Origin: Nocardia sp. NRRL S-836
GTDB taxonomy: Bacteria > Actinomycetota > Actinomycetes > Mycobacteriales > Pseudonocardiaceae
Assembly: GCF_001279525.1 (NCBI RefSeq)
Contig: NZ_LGDY01000177.1
Span: 1-64,000 of the forward strand
DNA length: 64,000 nt
Direction: 5' to 3'
Each line of letters starts with the position of its first letter. Positions within the stretch are counted from its first letter, which is position 1. The notes beneath the pieces were generated by a model. That model worked only from the letters and a program-made list of their open reading frames with translations. It did not search any database and was not told the DNA's origin. Positions 35,944 to 42,921 of the stretch are shown here, one piece after another. Position numbers and translations under genes: made by a program.

Positions 35944-36687
35944 ATGCCGAACCAACGCCTGCGGGATGCGTTGCTGCGCAACACTTTGGGCTTCGATGAA
36001 GTCGCAAAGGCAACCGGCGTAGACCCTAAGACCGTCGAACGGTGGATCACGCAGGACCGGACGCCGTACCCTCGCCACCGGCACGCCATCGCTGCCATGG
36101 TCCGCGAGTCAGAGGCCTACCTCTGGCCGGACGCCGTCGCGCCGGAGAAGAAGAAAGAGATCAACGAGTCCGAGGTCGTCCAGGTCTATGCGCACCGCCA
36201 TGCCGTGCCGCAGGAGATCTGGGGGCACCTGATCGAGCAGTCGAAGATCAGCGTCTCGATCCTGGTCTATGCCGGCATGTTCCTCGTGGACAACCCGGCC
36301 CTGATCAGGACGCTTCGCCAGAAGGCCGAGAGCGGAGTCAGGGTCCGGTTGCTGCTCGGAGACCCCGCAAGTCGGGAAGTCGCCCGCCGAAGCGAAGAGG
36401 AAGGGATCGGCAAGGGGACGCTCGGTGCGAAGATCCGGAACGCGCTTGCGGTCTACAAGCCGTTGACCGAGGTGCCGGGCGTCGAGATTCGAGTTCACGG
36501 CACGACGCTCTACAACTCGATCTACCGGTTCGATGACGAGATGCTCGTGAACACGCACGTGCACGGCTTCATGGCAGCTCACGCACCGGTTCTGCACATG
36601 CGGCGGTTGTCCGGGGGCGACCTGTTCGAGACGTACGCCGAGAGCTTCCAGGGCGTCTGGGATGGCGCGAAGCCGCCGAAGTGGTAG
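35944..36687 (+). CDS. HTH regulator with PLD-like C-terminal domain
   Basis: 247 residues from ATG 35944 (ribosome site GAAGGGTGG). HTH at about 14-36 (GFDEVAKATGVDPKTVERWI). The C-terminal part (about 85-240) resembles a phospholipase-D-like fold (ISVSILVYAGMFLVDNPALI, VRVRLLLGDPASREVARRS) without intact HKD motifs, so probably ligand sensing rather than catalysis. It occupies the place of Pra-type activators in AICEs, divergent from the transfer operon, and is followed after 10 bp by the Nudix gene. Confidence 0.8.
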   Translation: MPNQRLRDALLRNTLGFDEVAKATGVDPKTVERWITQDRTPYPRHRHAIAAMVRESEAYLWPDAVAPEKKKEINESEVVQVYAHRHAVPQEIWGHLIEQSKISVSILVYAGMFLVDNPALIRTLRQKAESGVRVRLLLGDPASREVARRSEEEGIGKGTLGAKIRNALAVYKPLTEVPGVEIRVHGTTLYNSIYRFDDEMLVNTHVHGFMAAHAPVLHMRRLSGGDLFETYAESFQGVWDGAKPPKW

Positions 36688-36697
36688 GCAGGTAGGC

Positions 36698-37171
36698 ATG
36701 GCTCGCACCGATCACTACAACGACCCGAACGCACCGAAGGCGACCAACATCGTCGTGGCGGTGACGGCGTTCGTGCAGGACGAGCAAGGCCGGCTGTTGA
36801 TGATCCGGCGCACCGACAACGACCTGTACTCGATCCCCGGCGGAGCGCAGGACGTCGGCGAGACCATCGGCCACACCGTCATCCGCGAGGTCAAGGAAGA
36901 GACCGGGATCGACGTCGAGCCCGTCGACATCATCGGCGTGTACTCCGACCCCGCGCACGTCATCGCGTACACCGACGGGGAGGTGCGGCAGCAGTTCTCC
37001 ATCTGCTTCCGAGCGCGAGCGGTCGGCGGCGAACTGCGGACCAGCAACGAGTCCAGCGAAGTTCACTGGGTAAGCCGCGGAGACCTCGACGCGCTCAACA
37101 TCCACCCATCCATCCGGCTTCGGATCGAGCACGGGTTCGAGGAGCGCACGTCGCCCTACTTCGCGGTGTAG
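36698..37171 (+). CDS. Nudix hydrolase of the AICE backbone
   Basis: 157 residues. Complete Nudix box spread over G(x5)E(x7)REVKEETGI at about 49-71 (GGAQDVGETIG, then REVKEETGI). Hydrolyses nucleoside diphosphate derivatives. Nudix genes next to the regulator are a known feature of AICEs; there the role is thought to be controlling a signal nucleotide for excision or transfer. Overlaps the convergent HD gene by 16 bp. Confidence 0.92.
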   Translation: MARTDHYNDPNAPKATNIVVAVTAFVQDEQGRLLMIRRTDNDLYSIPGGAQDVGETIGHTVIREVKEETGIDVEPVDIIGVYSDPAHVIAYTDGEVRQQFSICFRARAVGGELRTSNESSEVHWVSRGDLDALNIHPSIRLRIEHGFEERTSPYFAV

Positions 37172-37716
37172 CCGATCCCAGCAGCCTGCAACCGTTCCTC
37201 CGTACGTACAACTGCTCCAACCAACTCTGGTTTAGCTTGCCGAATGAAGAACGTCACCAGGTCCTCAGGGCCGTACCTCTTCTGAATCTCCTCGATACGA
37301 TCATCAATGTTGGTCGGCTTGCCATTGGGCGTAGTGGTCATGTCAGCCCACCACAACACGTCGCGTAGGTCTGACGCCTCGTCTACCCACTCCGCGAGGT
37401 CAGCGGTTAGGCCGCGAAGCTCTGCTTCCCGGTACGCACACGAGTGATGGGCTACGAGCGCGCATAGACGCCGGGGAAACCCTTGCGCGCGAAGGTATCG
37501 AGCGCCATCCAGAGGATGAAATCTGGCCGTCGACAAGCGGTCGACGTACCCGATGTCATGCAGCAGGGCAGCCGCCACGAGCAGGTCAGCATCGTCGACC
37601 GAGAAGAGAGGCGAGGCCATAGCGGCGCGCCTGGCAACACCCTGGACGTGCTCCCATCGCCTAGGAAGCTCGTCTTGAAGTAGCTCTCGCGCGACCTGCT
37701 CAGCTTGCCTCGCCAT
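37156..37716 (-). CDS. HD-domain metal-dependent phosphohydrolase-like protein
   Basis: 186 residues from ATG 37716 (GTG 37725 also possible). HD signature: WEHVQGVARRA (first His), AALLHDIGY (HD pair), LVAHHS (His), and a late Asp in WADMTTTPNG. Such proteins cleave nucleotides or cyclic dinucleotides. With the Nudix gene it forms a convergent nucleotide-processing pair on the element backbone. Confidence 0.87.
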   Translation of the reverse strand: MARQAEQVARELLQDELPRRWEHVQGVARRAAMASPLFSVDDADLLVAAALLHDIGYVDRLSTARFHPLDGARYLRAQGFPRRLCALVAHHSCAYREAELRGLTADLAEWVDEASDLRDVLWWADMTTTPNGKPTNIDDRIEEIQKRYGPEDLVTFFIRQAKPELVGAVVRTEERLQAAGIGYTAK

Positions 37717-37805
37717 CGATCCCACGACGGCAGAGTAGCGGGTTAACGCCCCGACGCCTGAGGCCGATAGAGATAGGTAACAGCACCTGACTGGAGGCAG
37801 GACGC

Positions 37806-39308
37806 GTGATTCGCAGAGCATCCGCCAGGACCGCAGAGTCCAGCGTGCAATCCGCATGGGCCTGCCTAGATTGGGAAATGAGAATCGGCGATATCAATGA
37901 CATTGCCGATTGGCACGATGCCCGAGCCCTCCGAGACCAGATTACTCCACACGTACTTACCCGCATTTATGACGAAAATGTCCGCCCGACAGGCGTACAA
38001 ATCGTCGACTACCCTAAAGACGTAATCAATGTTAGACCACTGGCCAGATTCACAATCGACGACCACCTGATCTACAGCACACTAGTATTCCAGATAGCTC
38101 GATCCATAGACAACATGATCGGCCGAGCAGTACATAGCTACCGATGGCTATGGAATGACAACGGATTTCGTGCGCCTATTCGATCGTGGATAAGAATGCA
38201 GCGCCGCTGTCGTTCCCTTCTCAAGAAGGACGGAACGCTTAAGCTTGCCAAGACCGATATCTCATCATTCTACGAGGGGATTGACCTTGGAATCTTAGTC
38301 GATGATATCGACTACCTAGATATCGGGAACTACAATCCTGGACGGTTGCGTGGGTTTCTGGACGGCTTTCAGGAAGCCCATCACGCGTGGGGTCTCCCTC
38401 AAGGCCTCGATGCTTCCGGCCTTCTCGCCAATCTCTATCTCACGCCTGTAGACGAATATCTGAAACGCAGGAAGCTTCGATACTTCCGATACTCCGACGA
38501 CATAGATATTTTCAGCAGAGACTGGGAGGAGCTAAGAGAAGCCATCTCCGACATAAACAAGATCCTTCGAGCTAAGCGCCTTTCGATGTCTGCCTCAAAG
38601 ACTCGGATCTACGAGCCCGACGAAGCTCTAAGCAAGTTCGACGACACCGAAAAGGAAGCCCTCCAGTACAATATCGATATAGGGTCAACCTCATCGCCAG
38701 ACGAAGTGAAGGCGTTCTTCGTCAAGGCATCAGAGGCCGACCCGTTGTCCACCAGAGATATTCGATGGTCACTCAGGCGACTTGGGCAGTTCGGAGTTGA
38801 CTACGCGATCGGATGGGCTTTTGATAACCTAGCCAGAAGTCCGCATCTCGCACGAACAATATTCGACTACCTGCACTACTTCCCGAGCGAGACAGGGCGA
38901 ATATCTCGACACCTTTCGAAGCTCACAAGAAACACTTCTTGGCTGAATCCACACCTAAAGAAGGAGATTTTTAGATATTTCTTAACCGCACAGATCGACG
39001 ATCGAGCCATCAGAGAATTGGCTTGGCTGGCTCTTGACGACAGCAACACCGAAACCTTCGTTCGCGAGTTTGCAACGAGATACATCGGAAGAACGTCGAA
39101 ATTCGGCGACGGACCGCGCATAAAACATGCATACGAGTCCGAATCTAACCTATATATGCGCCGAGCACTCCTGATAGCCATGTATGAGTCCCGATACTGC
39201 CCAGCACGGATGCTAAGTGGGCTAACTAAGGAACCTACACTAATTCGATGGACCGCATCATATCTTCTTCAGGAACCAAAGGTTCCGCTGCCCAAGGAGA
39301 GCCTTTAG
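37806..39308 (+). CDS. Reverse transcriptase of the defence-associated (UG/Abi-like) type
   Basis: 500 residues. Start GTG 37806 is set by a strong GGAGG eight bases upstream; ATG 37878 is the alternative. RT palm motifs: catalytic Asp151 in KTDISSFYEG (motif A), GLPQG (196-200, motif B) and YSDD (229-232, codons 38490-38501, motif C). After the RT core (about residue 270) comes a 230-residue helical, HEAT-like region and no maturase, endonuclease or integrase domain, so this is not a group II intron or retroelement protein. GC is about 50 percent by eye against about 70 percent around it, and two in-frame TTA codons occur (38295, 38982). Stop and next start overlap (TAGTG). Probably anti-phage; no upstream space for a retron-style RNA. 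Confidence 0.88.
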   Translation: MIRRASARTAESSVQSAWACLDWEMRIGDINDIADWHDARALRDQITPHVLTRIYDENVRPTGVQIVDYPKDVINVRPLARFTIDDHLIYSTLVFQIARSIDNMIGRAVHSYRWLWNDNGFRAPIRSWIRMQRRCRSLLKKDGTLKLAKTDISSFYEGIDLGILVDDIDYLDIGNYNPGRLRGFLDGFQEAHHAWGLPQGLDASGLLANLYLTPVDEYLKRRKLRYFRYSDDIDIFSRDWEELREAISDINKILRAKRLSMSASKTRIYEPDEALSKFDDTEKEALQYNIDIGSTSSPDEVKAFFVKASEADPLSTRDIRWSLRRLGQFGVDYAIGWAFDNLARSPHLARTIFDYLHYFPSETGRISRHLSKLTRNTSWLNPHLKKEIFRYFLTAQIDDRAIRELAWLALDDSNTETFVREFATRYIGRTSKFGDGPRIKHAYESESNLYMRRALLIAMYESRYCPARMLSGLTKEPTLIRWTASYLLQEPKVPLPKESL

Positions 39309-39790
39309 TGTCAACTTCCAGCCAGACCGATGCCCCCACTATAGAAGCTTTAAGGTCCTTGGCCGAAAGCTGTAAGTATAACGCTCAGGCTTACTTCGAA
39401 GCCGCCAAGAGCGCCGAGCTCTGGGGGAAGACTATCGTGTTCATCCCTGCGATCCTTTCAGCCGCAGCCGGCACATTGGTAGCGCTCGGATGGGACAAAA
39501 GCTGGGGCGTGGCGTCAGCTATGGCAGGACTAATGGCGGCGACCGGTTCGTTCTTGGGCGCCGAAAGAAAAGCACCCTCATACAAAGAATCTGCCCGTAA
39601 GTACACGGCCCTTAAACACGAGGTACAGCTCGCAATCACCCTCGCTGGCGAGGCAGAGTCGCCCGAAGCTGTACGACAGTCCCTGCGAAGCCTCACCGAC
39701 CAGTACCAAGCGATCGCATCTCGCGACGAGCCCGTACCCAACCGGCACTTCGGCAAGGCCAGCAAGCGGATCAAGGCTGGCAGCGTCTAG
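39308..39790 (+). CDS. SLATT-like two-transmembrane protein, candidate effector of the RT
   Basis: 160 residues from GTG 39308, coupled to the RT. N-terminal helix (about 10-38), two membrane segments (about 42-61, KTIVFIPAILSAAAGTLVAL; about 66-84, WGVASAMAGLMAATGSF), then a long helical tail with YKESARKYTALKHEVQLAIT and LRSLTDQYQAIASRDEPVP. This is the layout of SLATT domains, predicted pore-forming effectors of nucleotide-centred immune systems. From memory one SLATT subfamily is linked to reverse transcriptases. Family call from layout, not from a search. Confidence 0.75.
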   Translation: MSTSSQTDAPTIEALRSLAESCKYNAQAYFEAAKSAELWGKTIVFIPAILSAAAGTLVALGWDKSWGVASAMAGLMAATGSFLGAERKAPSYKESARKYTALKHEVQLAITLAGEAESPEAVRQSLRSLTDQYQAIASRDEPVPNRHFGKASKRIKAGSV

Positions 39791-39882
39791 TCAGCATCCT
39801 CGACGTCACCAGCCATCCACAGCGCAGCGCACGAGCGCCGCACCTGGCGCGACCAGCAGCAGCGGACTGCCACCTCCGCGCG

Positions 39883-39924
39883 TTGCGCGAAATTCAACCA
39901 CGATCGTGGTAGCGTTTCGCGCAA
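39883..39924. promoter_or_regulatory. Nested double palindrome, operator of the XRE/ImmA module
   Basis: Outer arms TTGCGCGAAA (39883-39892) and TTTCGCGCAA (39915-39924) are exact complements. Between them sits the perfect palindrome CCACGATCGTGG (39898-39909), with 5-bp spacers on both sides. All 42 bp share one dyad axis at 39903/39904. It lies 21-62 bp before the start of the next gene. Two repressor dimers on one axis is the simplest reading. Confidence 0.75.
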
Positions 39925-39944
39925 GCTGCCAGAAGGGGGTTGCC

Positions 39945-40607
39945 ATGACAAGCTCGGTCCCCATCTCCGCGACGCCTCCAGACGGCGAACGTCGTCTGCG
40001 CGCCTTCGGCCTGTCCACTGACATCGTCCACACCGCGCTACGTCCTGGACTCTCGCGTGCGGCTAATCGCACGTCGATGGCGCTGCGTTCCACGCCAGGG
40101 ACCGACGTCTACCACGACGCGATGGAGCAGTTTCACCTGTTGCTCGCCGACGCTGGTTGGCGGCTGGTGTACGTGAAACAGCAGCCGCGCCTGCTCCACC
40201 CTACGGGCGTCCGCTCCTTCACCATCGCTTCAGGCAGCAACGTTGCGAATCCTGACCGACGCCAGCAGCCCCGCACTCGACGTAAAGGCCAAGCGACACG
40301 CGATTCGCTGGCCGGGCCGCAGGCAGAGCTCATGGAGGCACTGTTTGAGGTGCCGACGGCTCCACAAGACGCGAACCTGGTCGCCGCGGCCGAGGCGGCG
40401 CCACTGTGGCTGCTAGTCCATGAGCGCACAGAGCGCGGTCTCAACCTTGAGCTGTCCCGCCCCGCCAAGATGACCTCCAACGGAGTTGTGACAGAGTGGG
40501 ACGACCGGATCATCATCGGGTTCCTGGATCTTGATGGTGACCTGTCGATCTTCGACGACCCGGACGACGACACCGGCCCCTACAACGTCACTGTCGAGCC
40601 CCACTAA
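39945..40607 (+). CDS. Unknown protein preceding the XRE/ImmA gene
   Basis: 220 residues from ATG 39945 (ribosome site AGAAGGGGG). A basic N-terminal half with RRLRAFGLSTDIVHTALRPG and a YHDAMEQFHLLLADAGWRLV helix, then a linker RRQQPRTRRKGQ, then a beta-rich acidic C-terminus (APLWLLVHERTERGLNLELS, IIIGFLDLDGDLSIFDDP). I do not recognise the family. Its position between the operator and the HTH-metallopeptidase suggests a toxin, antirepressor or protected partner that the peptidase controls. Confidence 0.7.
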   Translation: MTSSVPISATPPDGERRLRAFGLSTDIVHTALRPGLSRAANRTSMALRSTPGTDVYHDAMEQFHLLLADAGWRLVYVKQQPRLLHPTGVRSFTIASGSNVANPDRRQQPRTRRKGQATRDSLAGPQAELMEALFEVPTAPQDANLVAAAEAAPLWLLVHERTERGLNLELSRPAKMTSNGVVTEWDDRIIIGFLDLDGDLSIFDDPDDDTGPYNVTVEPH

Positions 40608-40630
40608 CCGCACTACAACCCACCCCACAC

Positions 40631-41659
40631 ATGTTCAATCCATCTCGCCTCAAGGTCGCGCGCCAACGACTCGCGTGGACCCTCACAAGGCTGGCCAGCG
40701 AAAGCGGCGTGTCGCTTCGCTCCCTGACCAGCTACGAGAACGGCAAGACACCTAGCGACGAGATACTGCTCAAACTCGCCAACACCCTGGCGGTTCCGCC
40801 TGAGTTCTTCGAACGCGAGTCGGTTGAACCTGTGCCGGTCGAGGCTGCCAGCTTCCGCAAGTTGAGCAAGACAACTTCGACTCGACGCGATGCCGTGCTG
40901 GCCAGCGCCAGCCTCGCTGTCGAGTTCTTCTCAGTGATCGAGCAGAAGTTCAAGCTTCCTGGATCCAGTGTCCCGTCACTGGACAAATTTTCTCCCGAAC
41001 TTGCCGCTGAGTTTGTCCGTCGCCGATGGAATCTCGGCGACCGCCCCATCACTAACATGGTTCATCTACTCGAATCTAATGGGGTTCGAATTGCCGCCAT
41101 CCAACATTCTTTGGTTGACATAGACGCATTCTGCTTCATTCGAGACAGCACGCCTTACGTATTCCTGAACACCTCCAAGTCAGCGGAACGTCAACGCTTT
41201 GACCTCGCACATGAGCTCGCCCACCTGGTGCTACACAGCGAGCAGGATATGGAGCTGAGCACGTCGAAGGAACGGGAATCTGAGGCAAATCGCTTCGCAG
41301 CCAGCTTCCTGATGCCCCGCAGCGCGGTTCTGACTCAATCCATGAGAAGCGCCAGCGTGGCCCGCATTCTTGCAGCTCGCTCGTACTGGAAAGTGTCAGC
41401 GATGGCAATGACGCACCGCCTACATGAGCTGCACCTTCTCTCGGATTGGCAATATCGAAATACTTGCATGACTTTGTCGGATCAAGGATACCGATCATCA
41501 GAGCCAGGGGGCATCATCCCCGAAACATCTCAGCTGCTTCGAAAAGTGATGTTCGGCCCGGCAGGGAAGGTTAGCATTCGCGATGCTGCCACTGGCCTTT
41601 CCCTCCACCAAAACGACATCCGCGACTTTGTTCGCGACCTGGTTCCAGTCGCCGCATAG
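40631..41659 (+). CDS. XRE HTH - ImmA/IrrE metallopeptidase
   Basis: 342 residues. HTH at about 4-45 (LKVARQRLAWTLTRLASESG, then SLTSYENGKTP), and zinc peptidase motif HELAH (194-198) within FDLAHELAHLVLHSE, with downstream EANRFAASFLMP supplying the third ligand. ImmA/IrrE proteins cleave a repressor or antitoxin to switch on integrative elements or stress genes. It follows the unknown gene after 23 bp and probably binds the nested palindrome. Confidence 0.9.
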   Translation: MFNPSRLKVARQRLAWTLTRLASESGVSLRSLTSYENGKTPSDEILLKLANTLAVPPEFFERESVEPVPVEAASFRKLSKTTSTRRDAVLASASLAVEFFSVIEQKFKLPGSSVPSLDKFSPELAAEFVRRRWNLGDRPITNMVHLLESNGVRIAAIQHSLVDIDAFCFIRDSTPYVFLNTSKSAERQRFDLAHELAHLVLHSEQDMELSTSKERESEANRFAASFLMPRSAVLTQSMRSASVARILAARSYWKVSAMAMTHRLHELHLLSDWQYRNTCMTLSDQGYRSSEPGGIIPETSQLLRKVMFGPAGKVSIRDAATGLSLHQNDIRDFVRDLVPVAA

Positions 41660-42155
41660 CTGTAGCACGACATCTCTACATCATGATGCTTGCCGAATTT
41701 GGCTCTACGGGATCAAGGCGCCGCCACGGCGGCGCGTGCGGTCTGGCGCTGCACCAACATCCATCCCGGCACTCCCGGCATCCGCTTCGCTCCGCCGGTC
41801 GGCCGGGCGGCGCTGCGCGCCGGACCTCGGGCGCCAACTGACGGCTCACCCACCCCAGAGCTGATTCGTCCCGACTCCCGACGAGCGCCAGCGCAGTCAT
41901 CACAGGCCGGCTGGGCACGGCGCTCGACTGCCGCGACGGCTGCGCCGCCTTGCCATCGATGAAGCCCCAGACGGAGCCGCGGAACGCTCGACGAGGACCA
42001 GGCCGAGCCACCCCGACGCCGCGAGCATGACAACGGCTGGCGACGCCACGTCAAGGCTGGAACGAAGTACCTTGACTCGACGCCACCGGCCGCGTTCGAG
42101 GCTCAGTGTCGGGATGATGGCAGGGGTGTGGGCGGCTCCGGAAGACCAAGATCAA

Positions 42156-42178
42156 CCCACACTTAACCCTCACAAAAC
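42156..42178. repeat. Right arm-type repeat, candidate integrase/excisionase site
   Basis: CCCACACTTAACCC followed by TCACAAAAC, differing from 29722-29744 only at position 15. Same orientation as the left copy. Confidence 0.65.
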
Positions 42179-42292
42179 GACGACAGACGTCGAGAAGCGA
42201 CTGTCCACAGTGCTCAGATCAAGACTGCATCCGCGCAGGTAGCGGGCAGTGTCGAGCAAGGTCGACGAACGACGCCAAGCGAAGGCTCTTAC

Positions 42293-42328
42293 TCTTCGGG
42301 TTCAGGGTTCGAATCCCTGGCGGCCCAC
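42293..42328 (+). repeat. attR core
   Basis: Copy of the tRNA-Lys 3' half with one T-loop change. The bases upstream (GGCTCTTAC) do not form a tRNA anticodon arm, so no functional tRNA is made here. Confidence 0.93.
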
Positions 42329-42332
42329 TGAG

Positions 42333-42358
42333 CGCCCAGATGAACGGTCTGGGCGTTT
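42333..42358 (+). terminator. Original tRNA-Lys terminator, displaced by the element
   Basis: CGCCCAGA-7 nt-TCTGGGCG followed by TTTCG, four bases after attR. It has the position and form expected for the chromosomal terminator of tRNA-Lys before integration. Confidence 0.75.
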
Positions 42359-42452
42359 CGCATGCCCGGAGCACTGGCCGGCACCACGTTCATCGCGCCG
42401 CCCCACCCACCCGGAACCGAACGACAGCGATCCCTACAGTGCGGCGAGGAAC

Positions 42453-42839
42453 CTACGACGGGTCGTGTGGACGGACCACGATCTGCACGTCGTCGGAGTA
42501 CAGCACCACGCCAGGATCCGCCGACCGCTGCTCCACCCACCCGACGCCGTACCGGTCGAGCAGGTCGAGGTACACCGGCACCCTCACGAGCAGGTGAGCA
42601 GCAGCGGCCTCCCGAAACCAGCACGACACAACAGGGTGAACAGACTTGTCGAACAGCGTCGGATCCACAGCCCCAGGATCCGGATAAGCCGCGTCGTACC
42701 AGTCGTTGCCCGCCCGCCAGACCGCCCAGTCCTCCGGCGTCAGCCGCCCGGAGCGGGCGAGGCCGTTGGCCAGGCCGAAGATGCCGGTCGGAGCTGCGCC
42801 GGGGCACGCTTGGGCGGCCTCGTAACGGATGTAGGTCAC
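42453..42839 (-). CDS. Conserved-looking actinobacterial protein of unknown function (128 aa)
   Basis: From GTG 42839. Begins TYIRYEAAQACPGAAPTGIF and contains LTPEDWAVWRAGNDWYDAAY, then VVSCWFREAAAAHLLVRVPV. Short aromatic-rich alpha/beta protein with no signal peptide and no known catalytic motif. First chromosomal gene to the right of the AICE. Confidence 0.72.
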   Translation of the reverse strand: MTYIRYEAAQACPGAAPTGIFGLANGLARSGRLTPEDWAVWRAGNDWYDAAYPDPGAVDPTLFDKSVHPVVSCWFREAAAAHLLVRVPVYLDLLDRYGVGWVEQRSADPGVVLYSDDVQIVVRPHDPS

Positions 42840-42870
42840 AACGGCCGATCTTGCCAGCACAGAACCAAAA

Positions 42871-42902
42871 GGCCGACGTGCCAAAGCGAAAGCACGTCGG
42901 CC
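42871..42902. terminator. Hairpin terminator after the MFS gene
   Basis: GGCCGACGTGC-10 nt-GCACGTCGGCC, a perfect 11-bp stem, 20 bp beyond the stop of the MFS transporter. Confidence 0.8.
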
Positions 42903-42921
42903 ACACCCAGAAGCCCCGAAG

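Larger units (their letters stand above)
29639..42328. mobile_element. Integrated actinomycete conjugative element (AICE) in tRNA-Lys
   Basis: Bounded by 36-bp direct repeats; 12,654 bp from core to core. Gene order zinc-ribbon, traSA-like, repSA-like, xis, int on the minus strand beside the tRNA matches the pSAM2/pMEA class. A Pra-position regulator, Nudix and HD genes complete the known backbone. Cargo is an RT-SLATT pair and an XRE/ImmA module. Excision would regenerate an intact tRNA-Lys and a circle that can replicate by rolling circle. Confidence 0.93.
41660..42452. other. Gene-free right end of the AICE and attR junction
   Basis: 793 bp without a convincing gene. Contents: a Pro/Arg/Gly-style GC-rich stretch (41,720-42,020) whose open frames on both strands look random, an inverted repeat GTCAAGG/CCTTGAC at 42050-42056 and 42070-42076, the right arm repeat, attR and the displaced tRNA terminator. 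The left part could hold an origin or a decayed gene. Confidence 0.5.

Noticed and set aside
37717..37805. Retron-type msr/msd RNA before the reverse transcriptase
   Set aside because: The gap is only 89 bp and shows no long inverted repeat; the RT lacks the retron-style context. An RNA overlapping the HD gene cannot be excluded.
39248..39307. Longer N-terminus for the SLATT-like gene
   Set aside because: The extension lies fully inside the RT coding sequence; the GTG at 39308 overlaps the RT stop and has an AAGGAGAG site upstream.
41713..42242. Open frames in the right end of the AICE
   Set aside because: Arg/Pro/Ala-rich on both strands with no ribosome site, no recognisable domain and similar length in several frames, as expected by chance at this GC.
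42281..42330. A second tRNA-Lys at attR
   Set aside because: Only the 3' half is present; the acceptor 5' strand, D-arm and anticodon loop are missing.
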